From contig PDHQ01000406.1 in assembly GCA_003339415.1 (NCBI GenBank), positions 1 to 26,367 on the forward strand: a stretch of 26,367 nt of DNA, read 5' to 3'. The position numbers and the translations under genes are program-made. Positions 22,561-26,367 of the stretch are shown piece by piece (position 1 is the first letter of the stretch; each line of letters opens with the position of its first letter). The stretch is from Ophiocordyceps camponoti-saundersi (nom. inval.) (Eukaryota > Ascomycota > Sordariomycetes > Hypocreales > Ophiocordycipitaceae). Under the pieces are notes generated by a model. That model did no database searches, was not told where the DNA came from, and was given only the letters and a program-made list of their open reading frames with translations.

Positions 22561-23469
22561 ATTCTTATCTACTAGCTTTAGGGATTTATTTTTACTATTA
22601 ACTTAGAATAAGATAGTATATAGAACTCTAAAGGTCTTGCAATCTCTAGTTTTTTTAATTAAACGGGTATTTGCATCCTACCTAGCTAGGTTAACTCTAT
22701 TACTACTAATATATACTGCTTTAGACTTACCCTTGCCCTTACTTTTAGCCTTCGTCTTAATAGAGGTCTATCTCTTACGTAACGAGAGATGCCTAAATTG
22801 CTTAGCCCTTTCTAAACTTACTTGCTAGAAATCTACTAGATTAATAGGTATAATAAATCTCTTCGCTAGTTTAATCTAATTAATATCACCTAGGCTATCT
22901 CTTGCTTAGACTTCCGCTAAACCCTTAGCCCTCTTTTTCTTATTAGCTATTATACTCTTCTTAGCACTTAATAGTCCTAGCTAATTAGGCACTTTAGGCG
23001 TTTTATAATATAAGGTTACCTCTAAGTTTAAATTATTCTTAAATATTTCCTTTAAAAATATCGGGTTAATTAATCTCTTTTTAATTAGTAGTTTGCTAAG
23101 TCCGGCTATTATAACTAATACTATAAGTACGTTATAAACTATCTTACTAAGTTTAACGTTATCTCTATCTATTATAGTAAGTAATTAGAGCTTACGAGCT
23201 ATAGTATTAGTATTATTAATATTACCTATATTACCTTATACGGACTTATTAATTCCTAAACTAATAATATTAGAATAAACGTTCCTACTACTATCTATAG
23301 GTATATCGTAGAGTTTATTAATTAAACCTTAGTAGAGGTTCTATTCTAAGAGGTCTTAATATTTAAAGTTAACCTAGTGCGCCGTAATAGCCTAGGTTAT
23401 TAGTAGAGGTATAGTAATTACTTATTAAAGGGGCTTCGGGCCTCTACCGACTACGGTTAAACCTTTTAA

Positions 23470-24745
23470 GATATCTTTCTCCTAACCTTAAAGCTATTAC
23501 GCTTCGGGAGTAGTATAAGACGTAACGTAGTGCCCGGGTTGCCCGTATTTAAAATAAATAACCTAGTCTAGTAGAAAGGAAAGTAAACTATTTACGTATA
23601 TATTAGTCGAGTCCTTTAGGTTTACCTAGTTAACTTATCTACTATTATTACTACTATAGCCTCCGCGATAGCCTCCGCGATACTTACTCTAGCGGTTATT
23701 TTAGCGGTAATTATTTAAAGAGCGATAAGACCTACCTCGACCTCCACGATAGGTCTTATAATTTAAGCTATTAAGATAATTTATCTAGTCTAGACGAATA
23801 TTATCTCTAGGATATCCTGTCTAGTTAGGTTAGTCCTAGTAGCTTACTATAGTTATATTAATAGTAGCTTAGGGAGTTAATACTTACTAACGGGGCTTAT
23901 ATCTTAGTCTCTCCTTAACTAATATATTAGGGGAGTAACTAAACTTCTCTTAGAAGAGCTATTATATAATTAAGGCCGTTACTACCTGCTTATAGGCTTA
24001 GCGCTTAACTTATTCCGTAAAACGAATATCCTTAGCTACCTAAACGATATCCTATATTTCTATAAGACTTAAAGCTATTATAGCTCGTTAAGCAGTTATA
24101 ATATATCGAAGTTCTTAGTCGGCTATGCCCGTAATAAACTTTTAGATAATTATACTAAGGATAGCTATCTCTAATAGGGGAAGGACTTATATAGCCGATA
24201 CTCGGTCTTATCCCCTAATAGACTAAAATATCTAGCGAGTACGATTATAGTATATCTAAAGCGACTTACTATCTTACTAGCTAAATATTATTAGCACTCG
24301 AGGTTACTATAGGATATAATTTAAAGTAAATCTCTCCTCGAGTAATATTTGCAAAACCTTTAGGTCTGCTTTAGTTACTATGCTATTTCTAGTATTAATA
24401 TAGACGTTATAAAGTAACGTATTACTATTAATAAAGTCGGCGGCTACGCCTATTAAGCTAATATTAATTACTCGGATTTTATCGTTATAGTAAGGTATAT
24501 TACTATTAAGGCGAATAAAAGCGAGGTCGATTACCTCTAGCTAGCGATAGGCGCTATATATCCTATCGAACTTACTAATATCTACTTAGGTTAGTAGCTT
24601 AATCTATCGGCTATTCCTACTATCCTAGTAAGGCTAATTATAAGAAGCTATAAGATTTAGTTAAAGCCGATACTTACCGAGGGCATATATAGCTAATACC
24701 TCTATAATAACGTCGTTTAGAAAGATTAGTTCTAGGTTATAGAAT
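23470..24745 (-). pseudogene. Gypsy Gag with CCHC zinc knuckle, RIP-degraded
   Basis: The zinc knuckle lies at 23556-23515 on the minus strand and reads YFKYGQPGHYVTSY. The spacing is exactly C-x2-C-x4-H-x4-C, but all three Cys codons are now Tyr (TGC/TGT to TAC/TAT) while His is kept. It is preceded by an Arg-Gly-Gly-Tyr repeat (near 23750-23640), which is common in nucleic-acid-binding Gag. Upstream the same frame gives LAFIRLNSNIPYYNDKIRV, GVAADFINSN and LKVLQILLEERF, a typical helical capsid region. The start is uncertain, near 24740. Gag would have formed the particle that packages the element RNA. Confidence 0.8.
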
Positions 24746-25196
24746 AGAGTAGGGAAAAGGGACGAGGCACGAAAAACGAAAGCTAAGTTAATTTAGTATA
24801 TATTAAAAGTTCTATATATATATATATATAAAGAAAGAGAAGAAGAATAAGATAATAAAGAGTAGAAAAAGGGGCAATTTGTATCTTATCGAAGAAGGAG
24901 CTAATATAGTTAGTAAGGCAGGACTTGTCTATTATCTCCTTTAATTAGGGTAAGCGACGTAGCAAGACTGCCTTATTAATCTATATAATTTCCCGATTAT
25001 TAAGCGAATTACTATTAGGAAGGAACTTAATTACCGAGCAGGCAGGTTAGTTAGAAAAGGGGCAAAATAAAGTTCTTAGTAATATCTTAGAAGCCTTAAG
25101 TTTATTATTATATTAAGTCGAGTATAGTCGCGTTCCTAAGCGTGTGCGGTAATCGGCAATTAGTGCTAAGAGATTAATCCCCCCCCCTTATCTTAG
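24746..25196 (-). other. Gypsy 5' leader between LTR and Gag
   Basis: No coding motif. It contains a (TA)n tract near 24815-24830, a purine-rich run and a run of nine C (25179-25187, nine G on the element's strand) close to the LTR. A primer-binding site should begin at 25196 on the minus strand; the sequence there starts CTAAGATAAGG, which I cannot match to a tRNA 3' end. More CpA and TpG survive here (for example GGCAATTTGT, GCAGGACTTG) than in most of the window. Confidence 0.5.
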
Positions 25197-25407
25197 TTAC
25201 TAGCTAAATAGGTTAATAGCGGAGGGATTAAATAAACTAATTATAAGCATAAGAAATAAGCTTAATATAAAGATTAATAAGTGCCCTTATTAATTAATAT
25301 ATATATATATCCTCTAAGAATAACTACCCCCTATATAGGCAGTTAAGCAAGTGTTAGTTATATAACTAGAATAACGTAATCCCCTTTTAACCTTCCCCCT
25401 TTAGCTA
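25197..25407 (-). repeat. 5' LTR of the Gypsy element
   Basis: The 211-bp partner of 16111-16321, same orientation and length. Most differences between the two are A/G or C/T, as expected from independent RIP of two copies. The promoter of the element would lie here and read leftward, but no certain TATA box or start can be named in sequence so rich in TATA. Confidence 0.85.
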
Positions 25408-25799
25408 CTTATAAGTACGGTACGTACCTGCTTATTAGTAAGATACGCCGCAGTGCGCACCTCTTTATAAACCCACTTCGCCCGTCGGCAATAGCCGGTA
25501 CGTATCTAACTACTTTACTTTTAACGATATTTTATAAAAATATAATTATTATTAGTTTTTTTTACTATATCGCTAGGGCTAAAAGTTAGATATAAAAGAC
25601 CGGGCGGAGGAAGCCGTAAGAGGTAAAGAGAAACTAAATACTTCTACTAATATTCTTATAACTATTACGGATATTTATAGACGCCGCGAAATAAGTTATA
25701 AAGATTAGAAATATAAATAGTTCGGCGATAGTGAGAGATATGCGAAAATAAAACGGATATTAAATAAGTATAGAACGTAATAAAAGACTATTAGAGAGT
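25408..25799. other. Right flank of the Gypsy element, no gene recognised
   Basis: The first 110 bases are richer in G and C than the surroundings and keep several CpA/TpG (GCAGTGCGCACC, CCCACTTCG, CGGCAATAGCCGG). A CGGTACGTA block occurs at 25418-25426 and again at 25496-25504. The rest is AT-rich up to repeat T4. No frame with recognisable motifs. Confidence 0.4.
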
Positions 25800-26284
25800 T
25801 TAATTAAATAATATATTAAGCTTCCCTTTTTTTTAAAAGCTTTAGGGGATTAGGATATAAGGGGCGCTTAAGGGTTAAGATAGGATAGTAGCTATTACTA
25901 AGTATATAGCGTAGTTTAGTTTCCGTGGAAAATAAAGGAATTAAGTAGTATAGCTATCTTAAAAGTCGTATATCGTAAATTAAGTATTAAAAGGTACTTA
26001 TAGTAAAATTTCTACTAAACGGGATTATAGCTTTATCTTAAACTTTATACCTTTATATAATAAATTACCTATTTAAATACTAGTTTAGAGGACTAAGGCT
26101 ATTAATAAAGTAGTCGTTACCTTACTTCTCCTTATTTCCTTCGTCTTTTTATAAAAAATAACTTCTTAGGAGAATTACTATTAAGCTTATGCCTATTTAG
26201 CTAAAAATCGCCTCTTCTATTAGTTAAAAATAATAGTGACCGAGGAAGTTACGCCCCGTAGGGATCTGCTACGCTTACTTAGAT

Positions 26285-26286
<2 letters not shown>
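25800..26286 (+). repeat. Repeat T, copy T4
   Basis: A near-complete copy in the same order as T2: GTTTAATTAAATAA, AAAAGCTTTAGGGGAT, GGATATAAGGGGCGCTTAAG, TTAGTTTCC, AAAGTCGTATATCG, TTATAGCTTTAT and AGGAGAATTACTA blocks, ending with AAGTTACGCCCC (26248-26259) and ATCTGCTACGCTTACTTAG (26264-26282). Length is about 490 bases. The window's right poly-C end starts a few bases after the last conserved block. Confidence 0.75.
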
Positions 26287-26329
<43 letters not shown>

Positions 26330-26367
26330 ACACCCGCCGCCCCCCGCCTCCCGCCCCCACACCAGAC
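26287..26367. other. Contig-end poly-C and C-rich tail
   Basis: Forty-three consecutive C (26287-26329) are followed by a tail made almost only of C with some A and G. This breaks off inside the T repeat and mirrors the left end. It contains no telomere-type repeat and is unlike the rest of the window, so an assembly or sequencing artefact is the simplest reading. Confidence 0.7.

Larger units (their letters stand above)
16111..25407 (-). mobile_element. Full-length Ty3/Gypsy LTR retrotransposon, RIP-inactivated, with an extra ORF
   Basis: About 9.3 kb on the minus strand. It is bounded by 211-bp direct repeats and contains, in minus-strand order, Gag with a CCHC knuckle, protease, reverse transcriptase, RNase H, integrase and then an additional ORF before the 3' LTR. 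The domain order RT-RH-IN defines Ty3/Gypsy. All ORFs are riddled with TAA/TAG. Gag and PR are in one frame; RT, RH and IN share a second frame, -1 relative to the first; the extra ORF is separate. A target-site duplication is not resolved: ACGGT occurs at 16106-16110 and at 25417-25421, but the second is nine bases beyond the visible LTR edge. Confidence 0.88.

Noticed and set aside
22637..22828. Plus-strand 63-codon ORF with a leucine-rich product
   Set aside because: It lies antisense to the Gypsy Gag-PR region, whose minus-strand frame reads on through it (SKGKGKSK and TRDCKTFRV-like blocks just upstream of the protease). Its Leu-rich, membrane-like look comes from the complement of Lys/Ser-rich coding sequence. 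It has no homologous motif and no clear context of its own.
24746..25196. Primer-binding site next to the 5' LTR
   Set aside because: The bases following the LTR on the minus strand (CTAAGATAAGG) do not start with TGG or match a tRNA 3' end I can name, and RIP may have changed them.
1..26367. CRISPR arrays, tRNA or rRNA genes
   Set aside because: No regular repeat-spacer pattern of CRISPR type and no recognisable tRNA or rRNA sequence was found. The tandem array at 7700-8830 has no unique spacers.

Overview
This 26.4-kb window looks like a decayed, repeat-rich block from a filamentous ascomycete that has, or had, repeat-induced point mutation (RIP). CpA and TpG are almost absent (positions 2401-2580 contain neither), TpA is very abundant and CpG is kept. 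Frames that can still be read contain stops where Gln and Trp would stand, and almost no Met or Cys. No intact gene was found. The organism cannot be named more closely from sequence alone. Both ends run into long cytosine homopolymers next to copies of a family repeat (called T here), so the window is probably a whole contig that broke inside that repeat.

Layout. 1-45: artefact-like poly-C end. 46-6600: five fragments of repeat T (46-190, 1410-1890, 1990-2370, 6040-6590; others further right) around two diverged minus-strand copies of a degraded BTB/POZ-like gene (about 3310-2575 and 5260-4575). 7700-8830: a higher-order tandem array of alternating ~120-bp A and B monomers. 9940-10480: plus-strand fossil resembling the protease part of a fungal retroelement polyprotein. 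11390-11610: another T fragment. 12340-14330: plus-strand Ty1/Copia pol fossil with reverse transcriptase and RNase H, whose YVDD motif now reads YINN. 15375-15715: a purine-only tract and a 36-bp minisatellite.

16111-25407 is a full-length Ty3/Gypsy element on the minus strand: 211-bp direct LTRs, Gag with a CCHC knuckle, protease, reverse transcriptase, RNase H and integrase. Between integrase and the 3' LTR lies an extra 586-codon ORF of unknown function that keeps one frame throughout. Gag and protease share one frame, RT-RH-IN share the -1 frame relative to it, and the extra ORF is separate. 25800-26286 is the last T copy, followed by the poly-C end.

The genes do not work together as a live system. 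They are a graveyard of retroelements and a duplicated gene family silenced by RIP. The parts most worth following up are the extra ORF in the env-like position, the duplicated BTB-like gene, the dimeric tandem array and the recurrent T repeat.
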